Shown: positions 34,504 through 44,162 of the stretch, in pieces
Layout of the letters: each line of letters opens with the position of its first letter
Position numbering within the stretch: position 1 is the first letter of the stretch
Origin: CATQHP01 sp965214915
GTDB taxonomy: Bacteria; Acidobacteriota; Terriglobia; Bryobacterales; UBA6623
Assembly: GCA_965214915.1 (NCBI GenBank)
Contig: CBDCCP010000002.1
Span: 868,001-932,000, forward strand
Length of the DNA stretch: 64,000 nucleotides
Direction of reading: 5' to 3'
Made by a program: the position numbers and the translations under genes
The notes under the pieces: generated by a model
Told to the model about the DNA's origin: nothing
The model's input: only the letters and a program-made list of their open reading frames with translations
Database searches by the model: none

Positions 34504-37500
34504 ATGATCAATCGGCTGTTCCTCTTTCTATTGGTTTTCTCGGCGCTTTTTTCAGGCCGCTTGGCGGCCCAGTCGGGCGCGACCGTCGAAGGCACGGTCA
34601 GCGATCCGCAGCAGCGGCCGATTCCGGGCGTCGAAATCGAATTGGCGCAACTCGAAACAGGCGTCGTGCGCACCGCGCGAACGGCCGCCGACGGACGCTT
34701 CGTAGCTGTTGCGCTGGCTCCGGGGCCTTACCGCGTCACCGCCCGTCACTCCGGTTTTCAAGCGCTCGAGCGGCGCGGAGTGCATCTCGTCAGCGGCCGC
34801 GTCGCCCGTCTCGATCTCGCATTGCGGATCGGCGTCCCGAGCGAATCCATTACGGTCACGGCCGAGTTGCCTCTGGTTTCGCCTAACGCCGCCGACTGGG
34901 GCGGGCTCGTCCCCGAAAGGAGCCTGCGCGAACTTCCTCTCAACGGGCGGGACCTCTTCGAGCTTTCCGCCCTGGAACCCGGGGCGACCCTGCCGGCGTC
35001 CGCCCGCAACGGCTTGGCGCAGGGCCTCGGCGGGCAGATCTCCGTGAAGGGCGCGCGCCCTAATCAGAACAGCTTTCAGATCGACGGCGTTGCCGTCAAC
35101 GACGCAACCGGCGCCGCCCCGGCAAGCGCCGCCGGGAATCTGCTCGGCCTCGAAGCAGTCCGCGAGGTCCACCTTGTCACGAACCCCTTCAGCGCCGAGT
35201 ATGGGCGCACCGCCGGCGGGGTCTTCACCGCCGTTTCGCGTTCCGGCGGGAATCGGCTTCACGGCAGCCTCTACGAGTACTTTCGCAACAGCGCGCTCGA
35301 CGCCAAAAACTTTTTCGATGCGCCGTCCGCTGCTATCCCGCCGCTGCGGCGGAACCATTTCGGCGGGCTGCTCAGCGGACCGGTCGCCGAGAACAAAGCA
35401 TTCTTTCTCGTCAATTACGAAGGGCTGCGCCAACGGCTCGCGCGCACCGTCCGCCCCGTGACGCCGACCGCGGAAGCCCGTCTCGGACGCCTGCCCGGCC
35501 GCGATATCGACGTGGCCGAGTCGGTCAAGCCCTATCTGGACTTGTATCCCCTGCCGAACGGCAGGGACTTCGGCGACGGTACGGCCGAGTTCGTCAACCA
35601 GGCGTCCGGCGCGACCGATGAAGACTTCCTGGCCGGCAAGCTCGACTTTGTCTTGAACGACGCCACGCAGCTTTCCGCGCGCTATACGTTCGACGACGCG
35701 GAGAGCCGTACGCCCGACCCGCTGCGCCTGTGGACCTTCGGTCTCGATTCGCGAGACCACTTTCTGCACGGCGAGCTGCGCCATGTGCATTCGCCCGCCG
35801 GCATTTCCACGCTGCGAGCGGCGTTCAGCCGCGTCGATAACTTCGAGAACAGCACGACGGTCGTTCCCGCTCAGCTTTCGTTCGTCCAGGGCCTGCCGAT
35901 GGGCACGATGACGGTCAACGGACTCAGCGATTTCGGCGGCTTCCAGGCGCGGGCCAGGCCGCGGCGCTTCATTATCAACAACTATCAATTCAGCGGCGAA
36001 ACGGTGCATACCGCGGGCCGCAGCACTTGGCGCGCCGGCGGCGGTTTCGACCGCGTGCAGTTCAATCAGCGCTCCGACCTGAGCGCTGTCGGCGCGTACA
36101 CGTTCGATTCTCCGGCATTGCTGCTGCAGGCCGCGCCGCGTGTAGCCGAGGTCATGCAGCCGGGGTCGGACACGGTGCGCGGTTGGCGCTACAGCCGCTT
36201 CCACGGCTATATCCAGAATGAGCTTCGCCTCAACGAGCGCCTCAGCCTCAGCCTCGGCCTGCGCTACGAGGCCGCTTCGACGCCGGCCGAGGCGAACGGC
36301 AAAATCGCCGTCCTGCGAGATTTCATCAACGACGCCGAAACGACCGTCGGGGGCCCGATATGGAACAATCCGTCGAAGGATAATTTCGCCCCCCGCGCCT
36401 CTCTTGCCTGGGACCCGCTGGGAGACGGGAAAACCGTCGTCCGCGCCGGCGGCGGCATTTTCTTCGACCTGCTGGGCAGCCGCGAATTGACCATCGCCGG
36501 GGTGCGCACGCCGCCGTTTTTCAACCGCATCCTGGTTTTCGGCCGCCCCCGTTTCCCCGACATCCTCGACGCGGCGTCGGGGCGTAACCCGTCGAGCTCC
36601 ATGGACGGACTCGACTTCGATCTCAATCAACCCTACGTCGCCCGCTGGCAACTCAACCTCGAACGGCAACTCGGCCGCGAAACCCTGCTGCGCCTCGGCT
36701 ACAGCGGCGCCCGCGGCATCCACTTGCTCGGCCAGTTAATCAACGCCAACACGCCCATCCCCGAGCGGCTCGACGACGGCCGGTTCTACTTCCCGGCGGA
36801 CAACCCGAGAGTGAATCCCGCCTTTTCGCGCATCGGCCTGCGCCGCTCGCAGTTCAATTCCTTCTATCAGGGCTTGACGCTCAGCCTGCAAACCCGGTTC
36901 GCCGACCGTCTTGACGTGCGCGGAAAATATACCTGGAGCCGTTCCATCGACGAAGCCTCCAACCACACCTTCAACGACTTCGTCGCCAGCGATCAGGTGC
37001 CCACCGTCTGGGACTACCGCGCCAACCGCGGCCTCTCGGATTTCGATCAAGAGCATGTTTTCGCGGCAAGTTTTTCCTACACGGTCAGCAAGTGGAGCGG
37101 GACGCGGCTGCCCGCGCTGCTGGGCGGCTGGGAGTTGCACGCCATCGCGCAGAGCCTTTCGGGCACGCCGTTCGCGCCGCGGGTCGGGTTCGACCGCGCC
37201 CGCCTGCGCCCCGCCTTCGGCGACGTGGGGCAGCGCCCCGATCTGGTCTCCGGCCGCTCTGCCGATAACATCGTGTTGGGCGATCCGGCGCGTTATTTCG
37301 ATCCTCAGGCGTTCGCGCTGCCCGAGGCCGGATTCCTGGGGAATCTCGGCCGCGGCACGCTGCGCTCGCCCGGCGTCTTCTTCATCGACCTGGCCGTGCA
37401 TAAAACGCTCTGGGCGAACGAGCGGCACGCTGTCAAGCTCCGCGGCGAAATGTTCAACGCGACTAATCATCCGAACTTCCAGGTACCTTCGGGCCGCGCT

Positions 37501-37602
37501 CTGTTCACCCGCAGCGGCGGACGCATCGGCAGCGCCGGGCGAATCACGCAGACCGCCACCACGCCGCGCCAGATACAACTCGCGCTGCGCTGGCAGTTCT
37601 GA
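34504..37602 (+). CDS. Oar-like TonB-dependent receptor with carboxypeptidase-regulatory domain
   Basis: 1032 residues. Signal peptide (LFLFLLVFSALFSGRLAAQ), then a CarboxypepD_reg beta-sandwich (GATVEGTVSDPQQRPIPGVE, residues 24-115), plug domain (PERSLRELPLNGRDLFELSA; IDGVAVNDATG; FSAEYGRTAGGVF) and a large barrel ending ALRWQF with the terminal aromatic residue. Such receptors are a hallmark of Acidobacteriota and Bacteroidota-like gene sets. The cargo is unknown, often a peptide or polysaccharide. A GMC oxidoreductase gene follows by 45 bases in the same direction. Confidence 0.92.
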   Translation: MINRLFLFLLVFSALFSGRLAAQSGATVEGTVSDPQQRPIPGVEIELAQLETGVVRTARTAADGRFVAVALAPGPYRVTARHSGFQALERRGVHLVSGRVARLDLALRIGVPSESITVTAELPLVSPNAADWGGLVPERSLRELPLNGRDLFELSALEPGATLPASARNGLAQGLGGQISVKGARPNQNSFQIDGVAVNDATGAAPASAAGNLLGLEAVREVHLVTNPFSAEYGRTAGGVFTAVSRSGGNRLHGSLYEYFRNSALDAKNFFDAPSAAIPPLRRNHFGGLLSGPVAENKAFFLVNYEGLRQRLARTVRPVTPTAEARLGRLPGRDIDVAESVKPYLDLYPLPNGRDFGDGTAEFVNQASGATDEDFLAGKLDFVLNDATQLSARYTFDDAESRTPDPLRLWTFGLDSRDHFLHGELRHVHSPAGISTLRAAFSRVDNFENSTTVVPAQLSFVQGLPMGTMTVNGLSDFGGFQARARPRRFIINNYQFSGETVHTAGRSTWRAGGGFDRVQFNQRSDLSAVGAYTFDSPALLLQAAPRVAEVMQPGSDTVRGWRYSRFHGYIQNELRLNERLSLSLGLRYEAASTPAEANGKIAVLRDFINDAETTVGGPIWNNPSKDNFAPRASLAWDPLGDGKTVVRAGGGIFFDLLGSRELTIAGVRTPPFFNRILVFGRPRFPDILDAASGRNPSSSMDGLDFDLNQPYVARWQLNLERQLGRETLLRLGYSGARGIHLLGQLINANTPIPERLDDGRFYFPADNPRVNPAFSRIGLRRSQFNSFYQGLTLSLQTRFADRLDVRGKYTWSRSIDEASNHTFNDFVASDQVPTVWDYRANRGLSDFDQEHVFAASFSYTVSKWSGTRLPALLGGWELHAIAQSLSGTPFAPRVGFDRARLRPAFGDVGQRPDLVSGRSADNIVLGDPARYFDPQAFALPEAGFLGNLGRGTLRSPGVFFIDLAVHKTLWANERHAVKLRGEMFNATNHPNFQVPSGRALFTRSGGRIGSAGRITQTATTPRQIQLALRWQF

Positions 37603-37647
37603 CGTCCTTGCAGGCGGCAGCGCGGCGGTCGGTGCTAGACTGGTCCG

Positions 37648-39360
37648 GTGCTGCAAACTGTTGCCAGAGACAACGATCTTTACGACGTGGTCATTGTCGG
37701 CTCCGGCGCTACCGGCGGCGTCGCCGCTTGGCAGTTGACCGCGGCCGGTCTCAAGGTTTGCGTGCTCGAAGCCGGCCCCAAGATCACCGACGCCGACTTC
37801 ACCGAGCATGTCCTGCCGTACCAACTCAAGTACAGGGGCAACTCCGCGAACTTCGTGGGCGGCATTCCCAAGTCGCCCGAGTTGATGCGCAACCGTCCGA
37901 TTCAGGGGCTGGTTTACGCCTGCAGGGAATCGAATTACAAGTGGTGGGCGGACGACATCAAGAACCCCTACCAGACTCCCGAGGGCAAACCCTTTCACTG
38001 GATCCGCCAGCGCGTCCTCGGCGGGCGTTCGCTGTCGTGGGGCCGGCAGTCGTACCGCATGGGCGACATCGACTTCAAGTGCGCCGACCGCGACGGCCAC
38101 GGCGAAAACTGGGGGATCGAATACAAGGATCTCGTTCCCTACTACGAAAAGGTCGAGCGCTACATCGGCATCAGCGGCCTGCGCGAGGGCCTTCCGCAGT
38201 TGCCCGACAGCGAATTCCTGCCCGCCATGCCCCTCACCTGCGGCGAAACCCTGTTCCGCGAGCGGCTCAAGAGCCGCATGGGGCGCGTCGCCACGATCGG
38301 CCGCTCGGCGATTCTCACCAAGCCGCACAACGGCCGCCAGGGGTGCCATTACTGCGGCCCGTGCGAGCAGGGCTGCATCACGCATTCCTACTACAACAGC
38401 CCGACCACCACGCTGCAAGCCGCCGTTGACAGCGGCAAATGCACGGTTGTCACCGACGCGGTCGCCGCCCGGCTGACCAAAGACGCGCGCACCGGAAGGG
38501 CGTCCGGCGTAACCTACGTCGACCGCGCGAGCCGCGTTTCCCGCGAGGTCCGCGGGAAAGTCGTCATGCTCTGCGCTTCGACGCTGGAATCCACACGTTT
38601 GCTGATGCTCTCCGCCGAAGAGGGTCTCGATTTCAACACGAGCGGCGCGCTCGGGCACTACCTGATGGACCATATCTACCGCGGCGGCGCGGCCGGCGAA
38701 ATGCCCGAACTCGAAGCCAAGCCCTGGGCTGGCATGCCGAGCCGGCCGAACGGCATGTACATTCCTCGATTCCGCAACATCGACCGCGCCGAAACGAACG
38801 GCATGATCCGCGGCTACGGCTATCAGGGCCGCAGCGGGCCCGGCTTCAACCTCGGCGCCAAGGGTTTCGGCGCAAGCTTCAAGCGGGCCGTGCGCGAGGA
38901 AGGCAAATGGCGGGCGGGTTTCGGCGCTTGGTGCGAATGTCTGCCCCGCTACGAAAATCATGTCGTGCTCAATAAGGAGAAACGCGACGCTTGGGGCATT
39001 CCGACTCTCGACATTCACTTCGACTGGAGCGAAAACGAAAAGGCGCTGTGGAACGACGCGCGCGTGCAGGCGGCCGAAATGCTGGAGGCGACCGGCCATA
39101 AGAACGTCCGGCTGACCGGCGAGTATTCGGTCGGAGGATTCTGCATCCACGAAGTGGGCGCCGCGCGCATGGGCAAGGACCCCAAGAAATCCGTGCTCAA
39201 CACTCAGGCGCAGTCGCATACAATCGACAATGTTTTTGTCGGCGACGGCGCGGCCTGGGCCTCGATCGGCTGCCAGAACCCAACCCTGACCATGATGGCG
39301 ATTACCGCCCGCGCGGCGGACTACATCGCCGCGGAAGGGAAAAAGGGGCGCTGGGGCTGA
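37648..39360 (+). CDS. GMC family FAD oxidoreductase
   Basis: 570 residues from a GTG. The dinucleotide fold VVIVGSGATGGVAAWQL lies at residues 14-30. The middle part has a CHYCGPCEQGC motif (about residues 232-242), which suggests a metal or Fe-S-like cluster as in gluconate-2-dehydrogenase-type flavoproteins. The C-terminus NPTLTMMAITARAADYI is the family end, and GGFCIHEVGAARMGKD matches the substrate-side His. There is no obvious signal peptide. It oxidises an alcohol or sugar; the small subunit or cytochrome partners are not next to it. Confidence 0.9.
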   Translation: MLQTVARDNDLYDVVIVGSGATGGVAAWQLTAAGLKVCVLEAGPKITDADFTEHVLPYQLKYRGNSANFVGGIPKSPELMRNRPIQGLVYACRESNYKWWADDIKNPYQTPEGKPFHWIRQRVLGGRSLSWGRQSYRMGDIDFKCADRDGHGENWGIEYKDLVPYYEKVERYIGISGLREGLPQLPDSEFLPAMPLTCGETLFRERLKSRMGRVATIGRSAILTKPHNGRQGCHYCGPCEQGCITHSYYNSPTTTLQAAVDSGKCTVVTDAVAARLTKDARTGRASGVTYVDRASRVSREVRGKVVMLCASTLESTRLLMLSAEEGLDFNTSGALGHYLMDHIYRGGAAGEMPELEAKPWAGMPSRPNGMYIPRFRNIDRAETNGMIRGYGYQGRSGPGFNLGAKGFGASFKRAVREEGKWRAGFGAWCECLPRYENHVVLNKEKRDAWGIPTLDIHFDWSENEKALWNDARVQAAEMLEATGHKNVRLTGEYSVGGFCIHEVGAARMGKDPKKSVLNTQAQSHTIDNVFVGDGAAWASIGCQNPTLTMMAITARAADYIAAEGKKGRWG

Positions 39361-39387
39361 ACCGGCCGCTCGGTGTTTAAGGCGTTT

Positions 39388-40653
39388 CTACCGCGCCGCC
39401 AGTCCGTGGTTCTCGATCTGATAGCCGATCACTTGGCTGGAAACGCCGAACTCATAGCCGAGATCGTCGATCTTCTCCTCGTCGAGGAATGCTCCGTCCA
39501 GTCTTGCGCGCAACGACTCGGCCGGCGCCAGAAACTCCGCGGCGAACGCCCTGGACTGCGCTTGGCGGTCCGTTATCAGGGAACTGAGGATTCCGGCGCC
39601 GGGCTGGGAGCGGCCCATGTAGTCGCCGAGCGCTCGCGCAAGCAAGAAACGTTTGCCGAGTTCGTTCTTCGGGGCCGTGACGCAGGCAGGAGCGTTTGCG
39701 GCTACAAGCCCCTGAATCCGTCTGCAAGGCGGCTCTGTTTCGCGGTGAGGAATGGCCGGCAGTTTGCGCGATTCGAAATAGAACGGACCCTCGCCGATCT
39801 CCACACGCTCCCGGACTGCGTTCGCCAAGGAGTAACCGCGCTCCCACGGCGGGGCGGCCGAGTGCGGCGGCATCGTGCTGCGGATATCGGCCCAATCGGT
39901 TTCGTTTGCGGTTTCAGCGAGAGTTGCCAAGGCGTCGTCCAGCCACTCGCTTACCCGCGGCAGGGAGTCTTCCCCGGCGCTTGCCAGCGCTTCTTCTCGT
40001 ATTGACGGCGCGGTGTTTTCCCAGAACTCCGCGATGGCGCCGGCAGTGGAATCCGCAACGTCGAAGGGGTCGATCCCCAACAAGGCGGCGGCGCGGCAAA
40101 ACTCCTCTTCATCCGCATCGAGGGACTCGATCGCCCGCCATGTGTTTGCAAGAGTTTCCGCGGCCGCGCCCCCATCGCCCAGGGCGCGCAGTCTTTCGAG
40201 CACGGATTCGATGAGGGTGCGCAGTTCCGGCTCCAACTGCGTACGGTCGACATGCGTTTCCGCTTCGTCGATGAACTCAATCCGCGCGTGTTGCGGTTTC
40301 CATCGCTTCCACTGCAGATTGACCCGCTGTCCGGTTGAAGGAATTATCGAGAGCCTCGGTAGAACGAACCCATTGCCGGCGAACGCCAGATTGTGCCTGG
40401 ACTCGAATCCGGGCCTTTGTTCGTTCGTATCCGCGACCTCGTGCCGGATGTGCTGCCAATTGCCGGCCAGCCACTCCGCTACGGGGAGAAGAGGAACCAC
40501 GACATGTTCTCTATACTCTCGGCTCCGCCGGTCCAGCACGGATGTGACGGTTGCGCCGCCCGCCTCGATGGACAGCTTGGCCATCGTGTGCTGCGCGGCG
40601 GTGTCAGGCGACGGCGCTGCATCCACCCACTCGAATCGAAAGCGGATACTCAT
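39388..40653 (-). CDS. ImmA/IrrE-type protein with degenerate metalloprotease site
   Basis: 421 residues. The C-terminal 110 residues resemble ImmA/IrrE: NELGKRFLLARALGDYMG, then AQSRAFAAEFLAPAESLRARL and a final YEFGVSSQVIGYQIENHGL, with family-specific FAaEFLaP. But the HExxH of the family is ARALGD here, so zinc catalysis should be lost. The N-terminal 280 residues are not recognisable and may bind a partner or DNA. The start ATG overlaps the stop of the upstream gene (ATGA at 40650-40653), so translation is coupled. The pair looks like a toxin/antitoxin or regulator/partner unit. Confidence 0.6.
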   Translation of the reverse strand: MSIRFRFEWVDAAPSPDTAAQHTMAKLSIEAGGATVTSVLDRRSREYREHVVVPLLPVAEWLAGNWQHIRHEVADTNEQRPGFESRHNLAFAGNGFVLPRLSIIPSTGQRVNLQWKRWKPQHARIEFIDEAETHVDRTQLEPELRTLIESVLERLRALGDGGAAAETLANTWRAIESLDADEEEFCRAAALLGIDPFDVADSTAGAIAEFWENTAPSIREEALASAGEDSLPRVSEWLDDALATLAETANETDWADIRSTMPPHSAAPPWERGYSLANAVRERVEIGEGPFYFESRKLPAIPHRETEPPCRRIQGLVAANAPACVTAPKNELGKRFLLARALGDYMGRSQPGAGILSSLITDRQAQSRAFAAEFLAPAESLRARLDGAFLDEEKIDDLGYEFGVSSQVIGYQIENHGLAAR

Positions 40654-41044
40654 GGAAGTCCCCGGACCTTCTGTGTCGGCTCGAGCGGATACCCATGGTA
40701 TTCGCCCAATCCGGGAGAGCCTTGCCGAGCTTCGTAAACGGTCTCGTCTTTACGGTACCAGACGTAACGTGGATACCCTCGTTCCCAAGCCCCGTGTGAC
40801 CCGCCCTTATCGCTTCGCGGAGCCAGCCCTCGACAAGACCGTGACGATGCGCCAGATATTGGGGGCATATGCTGGCATCCGGCTTCCAGTTATGTGGCAT
40901 TCCCGCGAAGCTGGGAGTGTCTTTGTGGTAGGGGCTTCCAACATAGCGGCTGGAATCCGCCACGCTCGCCAGATCGATGCCCGGAGGAGGGGGCTGAACC
41001 CTGCGGGCCTTCGAGTTGTTGCGATGGAATCTCGGTTTCCTCAT
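40650..41044 (-). pseudogene. Small protein coupled to the ImmA-like gene, one-base frameshift
   Basis: The frame from the ATG at 41044 (MRKPRFHRNNSKARRV) runs to about 40790 and reads PSFAGMPHNWKPDASICPQY and GWLREAIRAGHTG. Adding one G in the C/G run at 40790-40793 makes it continue in frame as AWERGYPRYVWYRKDETVYEARQGSPGLGEYHGYPL to a TGA inside ATGA. The intact product would have 131 residues. Its aromatic, charged C-terminal half with a conserved-looking VWYRKDETVYEAR is typical of small proteins in accessory toxin-like pairs. Function unknown. Confidence 0.6.
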
Positions 41045-41073
41045 GCTGAGTAAGCTCGAAGGCCCCAAGAAGC

Positions 41074-41418
41074 CTACTGAATCGTCGGCTCTTTGGGCGG
41101 CGGCTGCGGAATCTTGCGGAGAAGCTCGTAAAGCCGTTCCCAGGTGTAAATGCCCGTCGAGTGCCCGTCGCTCCAGAAGATCTGAATCGCATAGCGCCCG
41201 ACCGGCTCGATCGACTTGGGATAAACCAGGATTGGCAACAGGCTCTCGGTCACGATGCGCTTGCCGGTCAACTCGTCCACGCAGCTTGCGCAGGGGCACT
41301 CTCCACGCAGGAAGCGGGCCGGATAGACGGCTTGCTCGCCCGTGTTCCAGCGTATGCGGACGTCGTGGTCGCCGTGCCGGTCGATCTCGACAGGGCGGGG
41401 TGAAGCGCTCGAGGCCAT
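41074..41418 (-). CDS. DUF971-like protein (gamma-butyrobetaine hydroxylase-like N-terminal domain)
   Basis: 114 residues, cytoplasmic. It has the family pattern DVRIRWNTGEQAVYPARFLRGECPCASCVDE with a CxxC pair in CPCASC, and YAIQIFWSDGHSTGIYTWERL near the C-terminus. DUF971 proteins occur alone or before Fe-S genes, and zinc or iron binding is suspected. It lies 9 bases after the upstream SRPBCC-like gene's stop, so they share a transcript. Confidence 0.85.
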   Translation of the reverse strand: MASSASPRPVEIDRHGDHDVRIRWNTGEQAVYPARFLRGECPCASCVDELTGKRIVTESLLPILVYPKSIEPVGRYAIQIFWSDGHSTGIYTWERLYELLRKIPQPPPKEPTIQ

Positions 41419-41427
41419 GCGTCGTTC

Positions 41428-42249
41428 TTACAGTGTAGTGGCCTCGGGGCCGTTGCGCCGCCGATTCATCACCGCGCGCCGCGTCGCGCGCAGCGTGTTC
41501 TCCAGCGACTCCCGCGGCAGCGACTGCACGATCGGACGAATCACCCAGCCCAGCCCGAAAGGCACGTCGCGCGTCAGAGACACGGCGCGGCACTCGGCGA
41601 TCGCGCCCCCGGAAACCTGCGCGAACCGCCAATAGACGTTCAGCTTCCAGAGGAAGCCGTTATCCATGCCGAGCGGCTTGAGCGATTCCCGGGGGCTTCC
41701 TGCGCCCTTGACCTCTTGAATGCGGGTGCTGCGCGAGAGGCCGAGCCAGCGCAGGGCGTCGAGGGGCTTGTATTCGGCGCGGTGCTCGGTATGCAGCACG
41801 GCGGTGAGCACCTTCTTCTTTTTCAACCGCAGAAATACATGATAATTTGCGCCGTCGCGTTCGAGCAGCTTGGAATCCGTCACCTCCGGCTTGTAGGTTT
41901 CCGTGTGATTGTCGTAGTCGGTCACGACCTCGACGACCTGAGTTACCGTGGCCTCCGGTATGAACGCCGCTGCTGTCCAGTCGTGGATCAAGCCCTTGCG
42001 GACGCTCTTGCTCCCGCGGCCCGAAGAAGCTTCAACAACGATCCCTTGCCGGCGGACCGCGGTTTCCCGCGCGCCGTCGTCGTCAACCCACAAAAACGGG
42101 CGGCGTCCGTCGACCCGGGACTGAAAATCGGCCTCGACCTCTTCGATGTATCGTTTGAAATCTTCTTTCGCAACGGTCGTCAACTGCGCGCCCGGCGCAG
42201 TCATGCAGCAGAACGCCGCCGACAAGACCAACTTCGCAGTCGAGCCCAT
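41428..42249 (-). CDS. Secreted SRPBCC/START-like protein
   Basis: 273 residues with a signal peptide (MGSTAKLVLSAAFCCMTAPGAQ). The mature part has the helix-grip flavour of START/SRPBCC proteins (ATVTQVVEVVTDYDNHTETY; GFLWKLNVYWRFAQVSGG), which hold lipophilic ligands. I know only that such secreted forms are found in Acidobacteria. It is the first gene of a short operon with the DUF971 gene. Confidence 0.7.
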   Translation of the reverse strand: MGSTAKLVLSAAFCCMTAPGAQLTTVAKEDFKRYIEEVEADFQSRVDGRRPFLWVDDDGARETAVRRQGIVVEASSGRGSKSVRKGLIHDWTAAAFIPEATVTQVVEVVTDYDNHTETYKPEVTDSKLLERDGANYHVFLRLKKKKVLTAVLHTEHRAEYKPLDALRWLGLSRSTRIQEVKGAGSPRESLKPLGMDNGFLWKLNVYWRFAQVSGGAIAECRAVSLTRDVPFGLGWVIRPIVQSLPRESLENTLRATRRAVMNRRRNGPEATTL

Positions 42250-42280
42250 TCTACAGGTTACGTCACGGAGCTGGGAACGG

Positions 42281-42697
42281 TCACAGGTTTGCTTCTTTGT
42301 AGGCCGCGGTCAGCGCATAGATGAGTTCATCGGTGACTTCTGTATGTCTAGTAGTTCCCCTGCCCATGGTACGGCCCGTGGCGCATTCCACCGGAGCGAT
42401 TGATTTCGGAGCAAGATGCTCGACTCTGGGCCACCGCACTGCGAGGTAAGGCTGTCCATTGTTGTTCCAGATCGACGCGAGAGAAACATCGTCCGGCATG
42501 ATTCGCAGTCGAAGAGTGAACGTGCCGGGAGCGGAACTCTTGTAGGTCAACAGGCGTATGTTCGGAAATGTGCTTGTCAACCACTCTGCCCACTTGATCA
42601 GTCGATCAAGCGTGGTGCGATTTTTACCGGTCGCCTTAGCGATTGAAGCGATGAACTTCTGAGGGCTGTCGGATTCGCCCTTTCTTAATGCTGCCAA
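42281..42697 (-). CDS. Hypothetical protein
   Basis: 138 residues from a TTG preceded by GAAGGA, only 2 bases away, so the true start may be slightly different. The N-terminal 50 residues (KATGKNRTTLDRLIKWAEWL) look like a helix-turn-helix or DNA-associated domain; the rest is unrecognised, ending ELIYALTAAYKEANL. No partner is apparent. Base composition is lower in GC than its neighbours, which suggests an acquired gene. Confidence 0.55.
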   Translation of the reverse strand: MAALRKGESDSPQKFIASIAKATGKNRTTLDRLIKWAEWLTSTFPNIRLLTYKSSAPGTFTLRLRIMPDDVSLASIWNNNGQPYLAVRWPRVEHLAPKSIAPVECATGRTMGRGTTRHTEVTDELIYALTAAYKEANL

Positions 42698-42741
42698 TTT
42701 CCTTCCCCGGTTTGCGTCGTAGCCTTATTCATTGTAGGCCG

Positions 42742-44121
42742 TTATCGGACGCTCTCCCGTTCGAGACCGGCGAAGTACCGCCGCGCTTCGGCCATCGTCT
42801 GCGGCGACAGCAGCAGGCTGGAGGTCATCGTGGGGATGGCCATCAGCGCGTACATGCCGTCGGTCATGCTGATCACCGCGTCGATCGTCGTCACGGCGCC
42901 GAAGACGATCGCCGCGACGTAAAAGTACCGGTAGAGATGCTTCCATTCAGCGCCGATCAGGAAACCCAGCGCTTTCTCGCCGTAATAGGTGAACGAAAAC
43001 ATCGTGCTCACGGCAAAGAACAGAACGCACAATGCCAGAATGTACGGCCCGACCACCGGCAGGCTTTCGTCGAACGCCTGCGCCGTGAGGGTGACTCCGT
43101 TGGCGTCGGATGTCCGCCAGGCGTCGGAGCTGAGGATAATCATCGCCGTGGCCGTGCAGACGATCAGCGTGTCGATCAGCGGACCGAGCATCGCCACCAG
43201 CCCCTCGCGGACGGGCTCGTTCGTTTTCGCCGCGCCGTGAGCCAGCGCCTCGGTGCCGATGCCGGCCTCGTTCGAGAAAGCCGACCGCCGGATGCCCGTG
43301 ACGATGACGCTGCCCAACGCGCCCCCGGCGACCGCTTCGCCGCTGAACGCATCGCTGACGATCAGGGCCAAGTAAGACGGAATCTCCGCAAAGTGCGCCG
43401 CCAAAATATAGCCCGCCGCCGCGACGTACAGCACGACCATCGCCGGCACGATGCGCGAGGCGACCGTGCCGATGCGCCGAATGCCCCCGATCGTAACCGT
43501 GGCGACGACCGCGGCCACCGCCGCACCGAGTGCGAAATTCATCCGCCACGATGCGTCCGCTCCGGCCGCCCAGCCGTTGGGAATCAGCACCACGTCGCGG
43601 ACGATCTGCGCGAGCTGGTTCATCTGAAACAGCGGCAGCGGGCCGAACAGCGCGCAGAACGAGAACAATACCGCCAAGGGCTTCCAGCGGGCGCCGAGGC
43701 CGTTCATCACGGTGTACATCGGCCCGCCCTGCACTTCGCCCCGGCTGTCGGGCCCGCGGTACATGACGGCCGGCGTGCAGGTAAAGAACTTGGTTGCGAT
43801 GCCCAACGCGGCGCCGACCCACATCCAGAAGACCGCGCCCGGACCGCCGGTGTGAATCGCCACTGCGACCCCGCCGATATTGCCCAGTCCGATCGTTCCC
43901 GCCAGCGCGCTCGAAAGGGCCTGGAAGTGGGTGATCTCGCCGCGGTCGTCCGGGTTGTCGTATTTGCCCCGCAGGATGTCGAGCGCGTGGCTGAAATGCC
44001 GGAACGGCAGAAAACGCGAGTACGCGAAAAAGTAGGCGCCTCCGCCGAGCAGCAGGATAAGCAGCCATGGCCCCCAGGCGAGATCGGCGAAGGCCACCAT
44101 GATCCGCTCAAACTGCCGCAT
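42742..44121 (-). CDS. Sodium:amino acid symporter of the AGCS family
   Basis: 459 residues, inner membrane, about 11 helices. The AGCS family imports alanine or glycine with Na+. The signature LSSALAGTIGLGNIGGVAVA is at residues 69-88, and HTGGPGAVFWMWVGAALG follows. The start is MRQFERIMVAF, though an internal ATG (MVAFADLAWG) would also serve. It diverges from the duplicated P450 block, so its promoter faces that of copy 1. Confidence 0.93.
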   Translation of the reverse strand: MRQFERIMVAFADLAWGPWLLILLLGGGAYFFAYSRFLPFRHFSHALDILRGKYDNPDDRGEITHFQALSSALAGTIGLGNIGGVAVAIHTGGPGAVFWMWVGAALGIATKFFTCTPAVMYRGPDSRGEVQGGPMYTVMNGLGARWKPLAVLFSFCALFGPLPLFQMNQLAQIVRDVVLIPNGWAAGADASWRMNFALGAAVAAVVATVTIGGIRRIGTVASRIVPAMVVLYVAAAGYILAAHFAEIPSYLALIVSDAFSGEAVAGGALGSVIVTGIRRSAFSNEAGIGTEALAHGAAKTNEPVREGLVAMLGPLIDTLIVCTATAMIILSSDAWRTSDANGVTLTAQAFDESLPVVGPYILALCVLFFAVSTMFSFTYYGEKALGFLIGAEWKHLYRYFYVAAIVFGAVTTIDAVISMTDGMYALMAIPTMTSSLLLSPQTMAEARRYFAGLERESVR

Positions 44122-44162
44122 GACCCCTGAGCATAGAACATTGTTGAAATGGCGCTCTGCGG

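Noticed and set aside
36736..39219. 827-codon minus-strand frame opposite the TonB receptor end and the GMC gene
   Set aside because: Antisense shadow with no family pattern.
42688..44130. 480-codon plus-strand frame opposite the AGCS gene
   Set aside because: His/Arg/Asp-rich shadow; the transporter on the other strand is clear.
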